Source: Beijerinckiaceae bacterium
GTDB taxonomy: Bacteria > Pseudomonadota > Alphaproteobacteria > Rhizobiales > Beijerinckiaceae
Assembly: GCA_947453205.1 (NCBI GenBank)
Contig: CANGFT010000003.1
Span: 1-64,000, forward strand
Length of the DNA: 64,000 bases
Direction: 5' to 3'
Shown: positions 37,083-45,425 of the stretch, piece after piece
Layout of the letters: the number at the start of each line of letters is the position of its first letter
Position numbering within the stretch: the stretch's first letter is position 1
Made by a program: the position numbers and the translations under genes
The notes under the pieces: model-generated
Databases searched by the model: none
Told to the model about the DNA's origin: nothing
Seen by the model: the letters and a program-made list of their open reading frames with translations, nothing else

Positions 37083-38039
37083 ATGATCGTGCTGTCGCTC
37101 AAGGTGGCGCGCATCGAAAATGCGACGCCGCGCATCAAACGGATTGAACTTGTCGCGGCCGATGGCGGACCATTGCCCGCCTTCACCGCCGGCGCCCATA
37201 TCGACCTCGAATTGGGAAATGGCGAGGCCCGCTCCTACTCGCTCCTCAACGATCCCGCCGAGGCCCACCGTTATGTCATCGCCGTGCTGCGCGAGGCCGA
37301 TGGACGCGGCGGCTCGGCCTGGATCCATGACGCCCTGCGCGAGGGCGATGTGCTGGCTTCGCCCCCGCCCATCAATCATTTCAAGCTGAGCGAAGAGGGC
37401 GAACATCACATCCTCATCGCCGGCGGCATCGGGATCACGCCCATCGCCAGCATGGCGGCGAGGCTTGCGGCGCTCGGCAAGACCTACGAGCTGCGCTATT
37501 GCGCGCGCGCGCGCGAGGAGGCGGCCTTCGTCGATGAGCTGCAAGCCGCCCATGGCGACAAATTGAAGCCGGTCTTCGACGGCGGAGATCCCGCGCGCGG
37601 GCTCGATGTCGTGACGCTCCTGGGCAAGCGCCCCAGCGCAGGCCATGCCTATGTCTGCGGCCCCGCAGGCCTCATCCGCGCGGTGCGCGAGGCCGGACGC
37701 GACTGGCCCAAGGGCACGATCCATTACGAACTCTTCAAAGGCTCGGAAGAGGACATCGCACTTCGCAAGAACGACCAGCCCTTCGATGTCGTGCTGAACA
37801 AGTCCGGCCGCAAGCTGCATGTGCCCGCCGATCTGTCGCTGCTCGACGTGCTGAAGGCCGAGGGCCTGAAGATCAAGACGCTCTGCAAGGAAGGGGTCTG
37901 CGGCACCTGCCTCGTGGGCCTTGTGTCGGGCAAGGCCGACCATCGCGACGACGTGCTGAGCGATGAGGAGCGCGAGGAATCCCTGCAGGTCTGCGTGTCG
38001 CGCGCCATGCCGGGCGAAACGCTTGTGCTCGATCTTTGA
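37083..38039 (+). CDS. Phthalate-dioxygenase-reductase (VanB) type oxidoreductase
   Basis: Electron-transfer flavoprotein of about 318 residues: FMN/FAD domain (RSYSLLNDP near residue 50), NAD domain (IAGGIGITPIASMA) and C-terminal plant-type 2Fe-2S ferredoxin domain with ligands C-x4-C-x2-C (CKEGVCGTC) and a later Cys (LQVCVSRA). Such reductases normally feed a Rieske oxygenase, and none is encoded here. Start: GGAGG at 37076-37080 is only 2 bases from ATG 37083 and 8 bases from GTG 37089, so the GTG may be the real start; a TTG at 37074 also exists. Confidence 0.9.
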   Translation: MIVLSLKVARIENATPRIKRIELVAADGGPLPAFTAGAHIDLELGNGEARSYSLLNDPAEAHRYVIAVLREADGRGGSAWIHDALREGDVLASPPPINHFKLSEEGEHHILIAGGIGITPIASMAARLAALGKTYELRYCARAREEAAFVDELQAAHGDKLKPVFDGGDPARGLDVVTLLGKRPSAGHAYVCGPAGLIRAVREAGRDWPKGTIHYELFKGSEEDIALRKNDQPFDVVLNKSGRKLHVPADLSLLDVLKAEGLKIKTLCKEGVCGTCLVGLVSGKADHRDDVLSDEEREESLQVCVSRAMPGETLVLDL

Positions 38040-38066
38040 CCGAATGACGTTAAGGGAGGACAGCCC

Positions 38067-38549
38067 ATGAATTCACCAGCCAATCCGGCGATCAGGACGA
38101 AGTCGCTGATCTGCGGCACCCTCGTCACGACCGACCTCGCGCGCGCCCGCAAGATGCTGGAGGGGGCGCTGGGCATGGAATGCGTCTCGCCAGCCAGGGG
38201 CCTGCTCTATGCGCGCGACCGCGCTTTCGGCAAGGGCGGCGAGAAGGCGGGCGAACCCTATTGGGTGCTTGAGATCCGCGAACGCGAGAGCATCGAAGTC
38301 GCGCAGGAGATGCTCAACCACTGGGGCGTCGCCGCGCCCAGCCAGGCGGCTGTCGACGAAGCCTATGAGAAGCTGAACGCCAACAAGGAGGCCTTCGGCA
38401 TCGCGCGCGTGCAGAAGCCGCGTTTCCGCAATGGCTCCTACGCCGTCTACTTCTCCGACAAGGACAGCAACTGGTGGGAGGTCGAGTACCGCGCGCCGGA
38501 GCTGATCTACACCGCCCTGCGTGAAAAGGGCGATCAATACGCCGATTGA
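38067..38549 (+). CDS. VOC-superfamily protein, metal ligands apparently lost
   Basis: Glyoxalase/dioxygenase-fold protein of 160 residues. By comparison with the next gene product, the usual first metal ligand His is a Cys (ICGTLVTTD, Cys16), the second His position is Tyr65 (EPYWVLEI), and only the late Glu remains (NWWEVEYR). It may therefore be a non-catalytic partner, or it may use a different chemistry. GGGAGGA precedes the ATG. It ends 11 bases before the second VOC gene. Alignment is by eye. Confidence 0.85.
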   Translation: MNSPANPAIRTKSLICGTLVTTDLARARKMLEGALGMECVSPARGLLYARDRAFGKGGEKAGEPYWVLEIRERESIEVAQEMLNHWGVAAPSQAAVDEAYEKLNANKEAFGIARVQKPRFRNGSYAVYFSDKDSNWWEVEYRAPELIYTALREKGDQYAD

Positions 38550-38560
38550 GGGAGAGTCCC

Positions 38561-39004
38561 ATGTCAGCCATCACCCCGCTCGTCCAGAACGAATTCTTCT
38601 CCCACGGCACGATCGAATGCACGGACATGGCCGCCACCCGGCGGTTCCTGACCGACTTCCTCGGCCTCGACATCATCCGCCCTCTCAAGGAGGCGCAATA
38701 TATGTGGAAGGGCGGGCCCTGGTCCGTCGTCTGCGTCTGCGTCGCCGATGGCGAGGCCAAGGACCAGAGCCCGGAGAACCATTTCAAGCTCGCGGTCGAG
38801 GAGGCCGGCGAGGTTGACGCCGCCCATGCGGCGGCGCTCGCCCAGAAGGACGCCTATGGCATTCTGCAGGTTCACGACGTGCGCGAGGAAAACGGCGTGC
38901 GCGCCTTCAAGCTGCAGGATCTGAACAAGCACTGGTGGGAGATCGCCAATGTGTCGCAGGCCTATTACGACCGCCTGTTCGAGGCGGGAGACCGCATGAA
39001 CTGA
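38561..39004 (+). CDS. VOC-superfamily metalloenzyme, probable dioxygenase or isomerase
   Basis: Protein of 147 residues with an intact VOC metal triad by inspection: His15 (FSHGTIECTD), His74 (ENHFKLAV) and Glu127 (HWWEIAN). The ATG at 38561 is chosen because GGGAG precedes it and homology to the neighbour starts there; a longer frame begins at 38546 inside the previous gene. The reaction cannot be told from the fold: ring-cleaving dioxygenase, glyoxalase, epimerase and resistance protein are all possible. The oxygenase and reductase neighbours favour a catabolic step. Confidence 0.87.
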   Translation: MSAITPLVQNEFFSHGTIECTDMAATRRFLTDFLGLDIIRPLKEAQYMWKGGPWSVVCVCVADGEAKDQSPENHFKLAVEEAGEVDAAHAAALAQKDAYGILQVHDVREENGVRAFKLQDLNKHWWEIANVSQAYYDRLFEAGDRMN

Positions 39005-39030
39005 ACCGGACAAAACAGGGGAGGGATCCG

Positions 39031-39954
39031 ATGCGCATATTCACTCGCATGCTCGGCGGGCTCGCGGCTTTGGGTCTCATGACCCTCGCCAGCCCAGCGG
39101 TTCAGGCGCAGGGCAAGGTCAATGTCGGTTATGTGACCGCCAGCGACTTCCTGCCCCTGCTGGTGGCCAAGGAGAAAGGCTTCTTCGAGAAGCGCGGCCT
39201 TGATGTGGAGCCAAAGCGCATCCCCATCATCACCAACATTCCTTCCGCCCTTGTCTCGGGCGACCTGCAGATCGGCTCCTCCACCATGCCCCTGCTCCTG
39301 CAGGCCAATGACGGCGGGCTCGACATGCGGCTGGTCGCTGGCGCGGCGCGCCACCTCAAGGAGACCTCCAAGATCGCGCTCATGGTGCGCAGCACGCTCA
39401 AGATCGAAAAGCCCGAGGATCTCAAGGGCAAGAAGATCGGCGTCGCCGGCTTCAACAGCACGATGGATGTCTTCGTGCGCAAATGGCTGAAGCTGAAGGG
39501 GGTCGATCCCAAAGATGTGACCTTCGTGGAGGCGGCCTTTCCGCAGATGCCCGATCTGCTCAAGGGCGGCACGGTGGACGCCGTGACCATCACCGAACCC
39601 ATGCGCTCCATCGCGCAAAAGAGCGGCGCGGCCTATGTCTTCGCCGATTACGTGGCCGAATATTATCCGGACCTCCTCATGGTCGGCTATATCGCCAACG
39701 GCGACTGGGCGACGAAGAACGCGGCCGCGATCAAGGGCTTCCGCGAGGCCATGGACGAATCCATCGCCTATATCGCCGCCAACTGGGAGGAGACGCGGGG
39801 CATCGAACAGAAGGCCTTCGGCTTCACCTCCAACGCCCCGACCGCCTACAAGACAGCCGTCAAGCCGGACGACCTCGACACCTATATCGCCGTCGGCAAG
39901 GAGCTCGGCCTCTATCGCGGCGCGCTCGATCCGAAAAAAATGATTGTGAACTGA
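39031..39954 (+). CDS. NMT1/SsuA-like ABC substrate-binding protein, orphan
   Basis: Exported binding protein of 307 residues; signal peptide cleaved near AVQAQ (residue 26). The N-terminal NVGYVTASDFLPLLVAKEKGFF and the later LKGKKIGVAGFNSTMDVFV are typical of nitrate/sulfonate/thiamine-precursor (THI5/NMT1) receptors. A strong GGGGAGGGA ribosome site precedes ATG 39031. No ABC permease or ATPase gene adjoins it; the nearest such set (58935-61586) has its own receptor. It is the last gene of the cluster. Confidence 0.88.
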   Translation: MRIFTRMLGGLAALGLMTLASPAVQAQGKVNVGYVTASDFLPLLVAKEKGFFEKRGLDVEPKRIPIITNIPSALVSGDLQIGSSTMPLLLQANDGGLDMRLVAGAARHLKETSKIALMVRSTLKIEKPEDLKGKKIGVAGFNSTMDVFVRKWLKLKGVDPKDVTFVEAAFPQMPDLLKGGTVDAVTITEPMRSIAQKSGAAYVFADYVAEYYPDLLMVGYIANGDWATKNAAAIKGFREAMDESIAYIAANWEETRGIEQKAFGFTSNAPTAYKTAVKPDDLDTYIAVGKELGLYRGALDPKKMIVN

Positions 39955-40015
39955 GCAGGCCGGGCGCACGGGATGCGCCCGCGCCCCTTTTGCTGTAAGG
40001 ACTGCGCCCGCAGGC

Positions 40016-40459
40016 ATGTCAGGCCGGGGGGCTCGCGTGATCAGGATCGACAGCCGCACCAGCATCGACGAAGGCGATCTGAAGGAGTCCTTCATCCGCG
40101 CTTCGGGGCCGGGCGGGCAAAACGTCAACAAGGTCTCGACCGCGGTCGAGCTGCGCTATGACGCGCGGGGCGCCGCCACCCTGCCTGAGGACGTGCGCGA
40201 GCGCCTGATGCGGCTCGCCGGCGCCCGCCTGACCCAGGAGGGCGTGATCGTCATCCTCACCCAGAGATTCCGCACCCAGGAGCGCAACCGCGCCGACGCG
40301 CTTGAACGCCTGACGGCCCTCGTCCGTCAGGCGGCGAAGCGCCCGAAGACGCGCATCGCGACCCGCCCGACGCTGGGATCGAAGACGCGGCGCCTCACCG
40401 CCAAGAAAATCGCCTCCACGACGAAATCGCTGCGCAAGACGCCGATTCGCGACATTTGA
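40016..40459 (+). CDS. arfB: Alternative ribosome-rescue factor ArfB (YaeJ type)
   Basis: Peptidyl-tRNA hydrolase that frees ribosomes stalled on mRNA without a stop codon. It has 147 residues. The catalytic GGQ is at residues 33-35 (SGPGGQNVNKV), and the C-terminus is the expected Lys/Arg-rich tail that enters the empty mRNA channel (KTRRLTAKKIASTTKSLRK). Such a short protein without release-factor codon-recognition domains excludes RF1/RF2. A later GTG at 40037 is a possible alternative start. Confidence 0.94.
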   Translation: MSGRGARVIRIDSRTSIDEGDLKESFIRASGPGGQNVNKVSTAVELRYDARGAATLPEDVRERLMRLAGARLTQEGVIVILTQRFRTQERNRADALERLTALVRQAAKRPKTRIATRPTLGSKTRRLTAKKIASTTKSLRKTPIRDI

Positions 40460-40554
40460 GATTTTTTAAGCCTCAGTGTTGCTACATATCAACAGCGCCT
40501 GCGCTGCAGCATCTGTAAGGTGACGCGACGACGTCAGGCTTGTCGGCTCCGATC

Positions 40555-41793
40555 ATGTCTTTTTACCGCACGCAACCGCAACCTTCAGGCGATCCGGCCA
40601 CCATGTCGGGCGAGATCCTGTTGCGAATCGGCATCGGGCTCTTTGCGGTGGCGGCGCCCTGCGCGGCGATCGTGTCGCGGCGCTCGGTCTTCGTGCTGCT
40701 GCCGGTCGCGGCCCTGCTCATGATCATCGGGAGCCTGCTCCTGCCGGGCGCCGCGAATCTGGTTCTGCGCAATGCGCGCGCGGCGCTGATGCGCCCGCTC
40801 GTCATCCTCACGGTCGTGCTGCTCATCTGGTCTGGCCTGTCCTTCGTCTGGACGCCCTTCCCGGCCCTCGCCACGGAACGCTATCTGCGCACGACCGGAA
40901 CGGTGCTGATCACGCTCGCCGCCATCGGCTGCCTGCCGACGCGCGGGAAGCCCATCTGGCATAACATGCTGCCCGTCGGCGTGCTGGCGGCCGCGCTGGC
41001 GACGATCGCCTTTGTGCTGCTGACACAAAAGCCGCCCCAGACCGAAGCGGATGTGGGCGACACCCTGTGGCGCGCCGTGGCGGGCCTTGTGGCGCTCGTG
41101 TGGCCGGCGATGATGACGCTCGCCACGCGGGGGCGCATCGCCCTGGCCGGGCTGCTGTGGCTCTGCGTGGCGGCCGCCGCGCTTCTCGTGGGCGCGACCA
41201 TCGCCCTGACGGCGCTGCTTGCAGGCGGCGCGGTCTTCTGCGCCGCTTATGCCGCGAGCGAGCGGGTCGCGAAGATCCTGGGGGCGGCCATGGCGGCGCT
41301 GCTGCTCAGCTCGCCCGTGCTCATTCTGGCGATTGATCCTCTGGCGGCCAGGCTCGACCCCGAGGGCCCATTCGGCCAGCTGCATGTCTGGGCGGAGATC
41401 GTGCGGTCGGAGGGGCTGAAGCTCATCACCGGCCACGGCTTCGACACGGCCGTGCGCGCGTCGACCGCCGGGCTCCTGCCCGCTGGCGCGCCGCGCGGCA
41501 TGCTCTTCGAGATCTGGTACGAGCTGGGGCTCATGGGGATCGGCGTCTTCGCGATCCTGATGTGGTGCGCCTTCAAGAGCGCAGCCCAGATGGGGCGAGC
41601 GACAGGCGCCTTCCTCATGGCGGGCGTGGCGACCGTGCTGGCCGTCTCGATCGCCGGGATCTCCATCTCCCAGCTCTGGTGGACCACCCAGCTTGCTGGC
41701 GTCGCCCTCGCCTTCGCCGTCGCCCTGCGCACGCAGGCCCGCGAGACCACCCGCGCCCCCACCCTCAACCAGCGGCCCGTGCTCAAGATCTGA
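40555..41793 (+). CDS. O-antigen-ligase/polymerase-like membrane protein
   Basis: Integral membrane protein of about 412 residues with ten or more hydrophobic segments. Late in the chain ITGHGFDTAV followed by MLFEIWYELGLMGI is the pattern of Wzy/WaaL-type proteins (a GxG loop before the H-x-x-x-E/Y-x-E-L-G motif, here without the usual His). An early W-S-x-F-W-x-P (SFVWTPFP) fits the family. Start could be TTG 40540 or ATG 40555. No glycosyltransferase genes surround it, so it is an isolated copy. Function in linking or polymerising surface glycans is inferred. Confidence 0.7.
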   Translation: MSFYRTQPQPSGDPATMSGEILLRIGIGLFAVAAPCAAIVSRRSVFVLLPVAALLMIIGSLLLPGAANLVLRNARAALMRPLVILTVVLLIWSGLSFVWTPFPALATERYLRTTGTVLITLAAIGCLPTRGKPIWHNMLPVGVLAAALATIAFVLLTQKPPQTEADVGDTLWRAVAGLVALVWPAMMTLATRGRIALAGLLWLCVAAAALLVGATIALTALLAGGAVFCAAYAASERVAKILGAAMAALLLSSPVLILAIDPLAARLDPEGPFGQLHVWAEIVRSEGLKLITGHGFDTAVRASTAGLLPAGAPRGMLFEIWYELGLMGIGVFAILMWCAFKSAAQMGRATGAFLMAGVATVLAVSIAGISISQLWWTTQLAGVALAFAVALRTQARETTRAPTLNQRPVLKI

Positions 41794-41890
41794 CGAACCG
41801 GAATTGATCTGGTCGGAGCGGACTTGACGCCCCGCCCGAAGTCACGTTTGGCTGGCGACGTGGATGGACAGCCTTGGGGGAGACAGGCGC

Positions 41891-42358
41891 ATGACGGCCG
41901 AGGCCAAAGCGCCCCGCATGACGCCAGCGGGTGAATTGCCGACCGAGACGACTCAGGCGAGCCGGTTCGGCAAGACCCGCACCGCCCAGTCGACGGCCCT
42001 GCTGGAGGACTATGTCGAGCTCATCGACGACCTCCTCGCGATGAATGGCGAGGCGCGGCCGACCGATGTGGCCCGGCGCCTCGGCGTCTCCCACGCCACC
42101 GCCATCAAGACCATCGCCCGGCTGAAACGCGAGGGTCTGGCGACCTCGAAGCCCTATCGCGGCGTTTTCCTCACCCCGCAGGGCCATGCGCTCGCCGAGC
42201 GCGTGCGCGCCCGCCACCGGCTCGTCGTGGAGCTGCTGCTCGCCATCGGCGCCCCCCGCGAGGCGGCCGAGGCTGACGCCGAGGGCATCGAACACCATGT
42301 CTCCGAAGCGACCCTCGCCGCCTTCGGCCGCTTTCTTGGCGGCTTGAAGCGGTCCTGA
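41891..42358 (+). CDS. mntR: Manganese-responsive regulator MntR
   Basis: DtxR-family repressor of 155 residues of the proteobacterial MntR type. It carries a winged helix (RPTDVARRLGVSHATAIKTI), YRGVFLTPQGHALAE as the wing, and the dimer and metal helix (HRLVVELLLAIGA; AEADAEGIEHHVSE, with the Glu/His ligands). A polar N-terminal extension of about 40 residues precedes it. GGGAGAC lies upstream of ATG 41891; a longer frame from 41864 lacks such a site. No manganese transporter gene (mntH, sitABCD) is adjacent, so its targets lie elsewhere. Confidence 0.9.
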   Translation: MTAEAKAPRMTPAGELPTETTQASRFGKTRTAQSTALLEDYVELIDDLLAMNGEARPTDVARRLGVSHATAIKTIARLKREGLATSKPYRGVFLTPQGHALAERVRARHRLVVELLLAIGAPREAAEADAEGIEHHVSEATLAAFGRFLGGLKRS

Positions 42359-42416
42359 CGTTCCGCCCGCCCTCTGCTATGATGATTCCGCAATGTCCAA
42401 CGGAGCGAGCCTCTCC

Positions 42417-43250
42417 ATGAAGAATGTTCTGGTTCCCGTCGAACTGCACTCCTCCATCGACTCGGTCTTCACCACCGCGCTGCTTCTGGCGCGGCGTTTC
42501 GACAGCTATGTCGAGGGCATGCCGCTGGGGCCTGACCTGCCCGACCTCGTCGCCTTCGACATGCCCGTGAGCTGGACGGCCGCAGACCAGAACACCTGGC
42601 GGGAGCTGGCCGAGGAAAGCCAGAACCGCTTCATGGATTTCATGAAGGCCGAGAATGTTCCCGCCCATGAGGACAAGACGCACAGCCTGTCCTGGGGCTG
42701 GGCGGGGGAGGCCGCCTTCGGCGACTCCCAGGTCTCCTCCTACGCCCGGATCTTCGATGTGGCGGTGCTGGGCAGGCCCGGCGAGGAACGGGGCGACGCC
42801 CGCATGGCGACCGCCGAAGCCGCGCTCTTCGAAAGCGGCCGCCCGGTCCTGCTCGCGCCCCCCAAGGCGCCGTCCATCCTCGGCGACACCGTCGTCATCG
42901 CCTGGAATCAGAGCATCGAGACCGCCCGGGCCACCGCTTTCGCCATGCCCATCCTGCAGAAGGCGCGGCGGGTGGTGGTGCTGACCATCACCGAGCACAA
43001 GGTCAACGGCCCCACGGGCGAACAGCTCGCCCATAATCTGCGCGCCAACGGCGTCGCGGCCGAAGCGCTCGAGCGCAGCGCCAAGAATCGCTCCCATGGC
43101 GACGCCATCCTTGAAAACGCCGCATCGGTGGGAGGCGATCTTCTGGTGAAGGGGGCCTATACCCAGAGCCGTCTGCGCCAGATGATCTTCGGCGGAGCGA
43201 CGAGCCTCATCCTCAGCAAGGCGACGCTGCCGGTCTTCATGTCCAACTAG
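42417..43250 (+). CDS. Universal stress protein family, tandem domain
   Basis: Cytosolic protein of about 277 residues built of two USP-like halves. The first begins MKNVLVPVELHSS; the second begins GDTVVIAWNQSIETARA (about residue 160) and ends with VKGAYTQSRLRQMIFGGATS, similar to the nucleotide-binding G-x2-G-x9-G(S/T) motif. ATG 42417 is preferred because it opens the USP fold; ATG 42393 in the same frame adds 8 residues. It lies 58 bases after mntR and converges on the DHA2 exporter with a 2-base gap. Confidence 0.88.
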   Translation: MKNVLVPVELHSSIDSVFTTALLLARRFDSYVEGMPLGPDLPDLVAFDMPVSWTAADQNTWRELAEESQNRFMDFMKAENVPAHEDKTHSLSWGWAGEAAFGDSQVSSYARIFDVAVLGRPGEERGDARMATAEAALFESGRPVLLAPPKAPSILGDTVVIAWNQSIETARATAFAMPILQKARRVVVLTITEHKVNGPTGEQLAHNLRANGVAAEALERSAKNRSHGDAILENAASVGGDLLVKGAYTQSRLRQMIFGGATSLILSKATLPVFMSN

Positions 43251-43252
43251 CC

Positions 43253-44746
43253 TCAGATCCGGCGGCTGGGATTGGTCCAGGCCAGCGCAATGCCGACGCC
43301 GGTGAAGATCGGCGTCAGCAGGAAGGCCAGCCGGAAGGCGAAGGTGATGGTCTCGTTGACCGCGGCTGCGCGGGCGGCGGGAATGTCCGCGAGGGCCGAG
43401 GCGCCCGACTCCACGAGCCGCGCAAAGAGCGCGGGCGCCTCGGGATCCCTGAGGGTCAGCGTGGCGAAGAGGATGGAGCCCAGCAGGGCCGTCCCGAACG
43501 CCGCGCCCACCGTGCGCGAAAACTGGATCGAGCCCGCCGCCGCGCCCAGCGCCCGGCGGCCCGCCGCCGTCTGGACCGTGACCTGAACCACGGACATGAC
43601 CGTGCCCATGAAAAGCGACGCGAGCGTGAGGGCCGCCAGCAGCTGGGTGATGGTCATGGCCGCGCCGAACTGGGTGAAGATCAGAAGGAACGTGGTCGCG
43701 CCCACGAGGCCCCAGGACGGGTAGACCATGGTGCGCCCGGTGCGTGTGACGAGCCGTCCCGTCACGATGGACCCGACGCCGATGCCGATGCTGATGGGCA
43801 GCAGCATGAGGCCGGTCTGGGAAGCCGACAGCCCGTGGATGACGCGCAGATAGATCGGCAGGAAGGCGACCAGCGAGGTCAGCGCCGCCCCGTGGCAAGC
43901 CGCCAGGGCGTTGGCGCGCCAGATGACCGGCTGCGACAAGAGGGCGATGGGCAGCAAGGGCGCCGGCGCCACCCGCTCGCGGCGCAGCAGCAGCAAAAGC
44001 GCCAGACCCGCCACGGCGAAGAGGGCGATCACCTGCGGCGCGGTCGAAGGATCGAAATGGCGCAACTGCTCCATGGCGATGAGCACCGGCGCGATGAAGC
44101 TGATGAAATAGAAAAGCCCCGGCGCGTCGAAGCTCCATTGCTCATGGCGCACGCCCGGACGATGCTGGATGCGGAACATCAGCAGGATCGCGACGACGCC
44201 GAGCGGGAGATTCACGAGAAAGATGGACTTCCAGCCCAGATGCTCCGTGAGGAAGCCGCCCGCCACCGGCCCGAAGACGGAGGAGACCGTGGCGACCGTG
44301 GCGAGATAGCTCTGGTAATGGCCGCGCTGGCGGGGCGGCACCACTTCGCCGATGAGCGCCTGCGACAGGGACATCAATCCACCCCCGCCAAAGCCCTGCA
44401 AGACGCGGGCGGCGGCGAGCCAGAGCACGGAGGGGGCGAGCGCGCAGAGCACGGAGGCGCTCATGAAGAGGCCGAGCGCGAAGAACATCAGCCGACGCCG
44501 ACCGAAGACGTCGCCGAGATAGCCATAGAGCGGGGCGGCGATGGTCGCGGCGACGAGATAGGCCACCACCACCCAGGACACGCGCTCGACGTCGCCAAGG
44601 CTAGCCGCCATGGCGGGCAGGGCGCTCGCCACGATGGTCTGGTCGCTGACCGCCAGGAACATGGGCAGCATGACCGACGGAAAGACCATCCGGAACAGGC
44701 CGGGCGTCTTCGCCGGATCGAAGGCTCCGCTTGGTATGGTGCTCAC
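43253..44746 (-). CDS. DHA2-family multidrug exporter (EmrB/QacA type)
   Basis: Proton antiporter of 497 residues with about fourteen membrane helices. Motif A appears as GYLGDVFGRRRLM (residues about 75-87), and motif C as GPVAGGFLTEHLGWKSIFLV (about 140-159), which marks exporters. The start is a GTG at 44746, supported by AGGA 8 bases upstream; the nearby ATG is out of frame. No EmrA-type periplasmic partner is encoded next to it. Substrates unknown. Confidence 0.9.
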   Translation of the reverse strand: MSTIPSGAFDPAKTPGLFRMVFPSVMLPMFLAVSDQTIVASALPAMAASLGDVERVSWVVVAYLVAATIAAPLYGYLGDVFGRRRLMFFALGLFMSASVLCALAPSVLWLAAARVLQGFGGGGLMSLSQALIGEVVPPRQRGHYQSYLATVATVSSVFGPVAGGFLTEHLGWKSIFLVNLPLGVVAILLMFRIQHRPGVRHEQWSFDAPGLFYFISFIAPVLIAMEQLRHFDPSTAPQVIALFAVAGLALLLLLRRERVAPAPLLPIALLSQPVIWRANALAACHGAALTSLVAFLPIYLRVIHGLSASQTGLMLLPISIGIGVGSIVTGRLVTRTGRTMVYPSWGLVGATTFLLIFTQFGAAMTITQLLAALTLASLFMGTVMSVVQVTVQTAAGRRALGAAAGSIQFSRTVGAAFGTALLGSILFATLTLRDPEAPALFARLVESGASALADIPAARAAAVNETITFAFRLAFLLTPIFTGVGIALAWTNPSRRI

Positions 44747-44836
44747 ATTGTCTGTCCTGGAAACGCCGCTGCGAGCGCGCCATCACCATAGGGCGAATCG
44801 GCGCCCCCGCCAAAGATCATATGACCGCAGGCCGGG

Positions 44837-45313
44837 CTACGCGCCTTTGGGACGCGGGGCCTCGGGGCAGCGCTCGGGCTTGATGTCGAGGAGCGGCGTG
44901 CCGTCAACGCAATCAAGGCCGCGCACCAGCACATGATCGGCGCCGACCTCAAGGATCGCCACCAGCGAGGAGGAGACGGGGTTGGGCCGGTTGGGCGAGC
45001 GAATGGCGAAAGTCCCGGTCGTCTCCCCGTTCGAACGCGGGCTCTGCAGCACAAGGTCGCGCCGGGCGAGATGCATCCAGTAGAGGATCTGCGCGTGGCT
45101 GTGGTCCGCCAGCCCCTTGAGCGCCGCGCGCCAGGGTTCATCGACCTCGATGCGGCAGACGGGGCCCTCGTCCCGGTCGCCCTGGCGGGGGCACTCGCGG
45201 CTCGTCGCCCAGGGCGTGCTTATGCGCCCGATGAAGCTGAGGCCCGCGTCCATGGCCGCCGGCGCCTCGACCGTGACTTCGCCCGCGCGCAGGCCGGCGG
45301 TTTGCGTGCTCAT
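44837..45313 (-). CDS. trmO: tRNA (N6-threonylcarbamoyladenosine37-N6)-methyltransferase TrmO
   Basis: SAM-dependent enzyme that methylates t6A37 in some tRNAs. It has 158 residues, the size of the stand-alone TsaA/VirR08 beta-barrel class. The motifs SPRSNGETTGTFAIRSPNRPNP and LDCVDGTPLLDIKP identify the family (given in two parts: SPRSNGETTGTF, AIRSPNRPNP). The ATG at 45313 has AGGAG 6 bases upstream; the longer frame to 45367 crosses a tandem repeat and is unlikely. It diverges from the amidase gene at 45426. Confidence 0.9.
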   Translation of the reverse strand: MSTQTAGLRAGEVTVEAPAAMDAGLSFIGRISTPWATSRECPRQGDRDEGPVCRIEVDEPWRAALKGLADHSHAQILYWMHLARRDLVLQSPRSNGETTGTFAIRSPNRPNPVSSSLVAILEVGADHVLVRGLDCVDGTPLLDIKPERCPEAPRPKGA

Positions 45314-45337
45314 CTCAATCTCCTGCCCACTGCGTTG

Positions 45338-45363
45338 GCCCAAGACCCTTGCCCAAGACCCTT
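45338..45363. repeat. Perfect 13-bp tandem duplication in a divergent promoter region
   Basis: GCCCAAGACCCTT occurs twice head to tail with no mismatch. It lies between trmO and the amidase gene, and its right end runs into the candidate -35 box of the amidase promoter. It could be a recent slippage duplication or a pair of regulator half-sites. Confidence 0.6.
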
Positions 45364-45389
45364 GCAACCCCCGCGCGGACTCATACTAT
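45362..45389 (+). promoter_or_regulatory. Candidate sigma70-type promoter of the amidase-deacetylase pair
   Basis: TTGCAA (45362-45367) and TACTAT (45384-45389) are separated by 16 bases. Both boxes are good partial matches, and transcription would begin about 30 bases before the ATG at 45426. The -35 box overlaps the tandem duplication, which hints that copy number there may affect expression. Confidence 0.42.
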
Positions 45390-45425
45390 GGTTGCAGTCA
45401 TGATACGCACAGAGGAAACGCGCGG

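Noticed and set aside
37083-38039. Reductase part of a complete Rieske dioxygenase operon
   Set aside because: No Rieske oxygenase subunit gene with the C-x-H / C-x2-H motif is found in the cluster.
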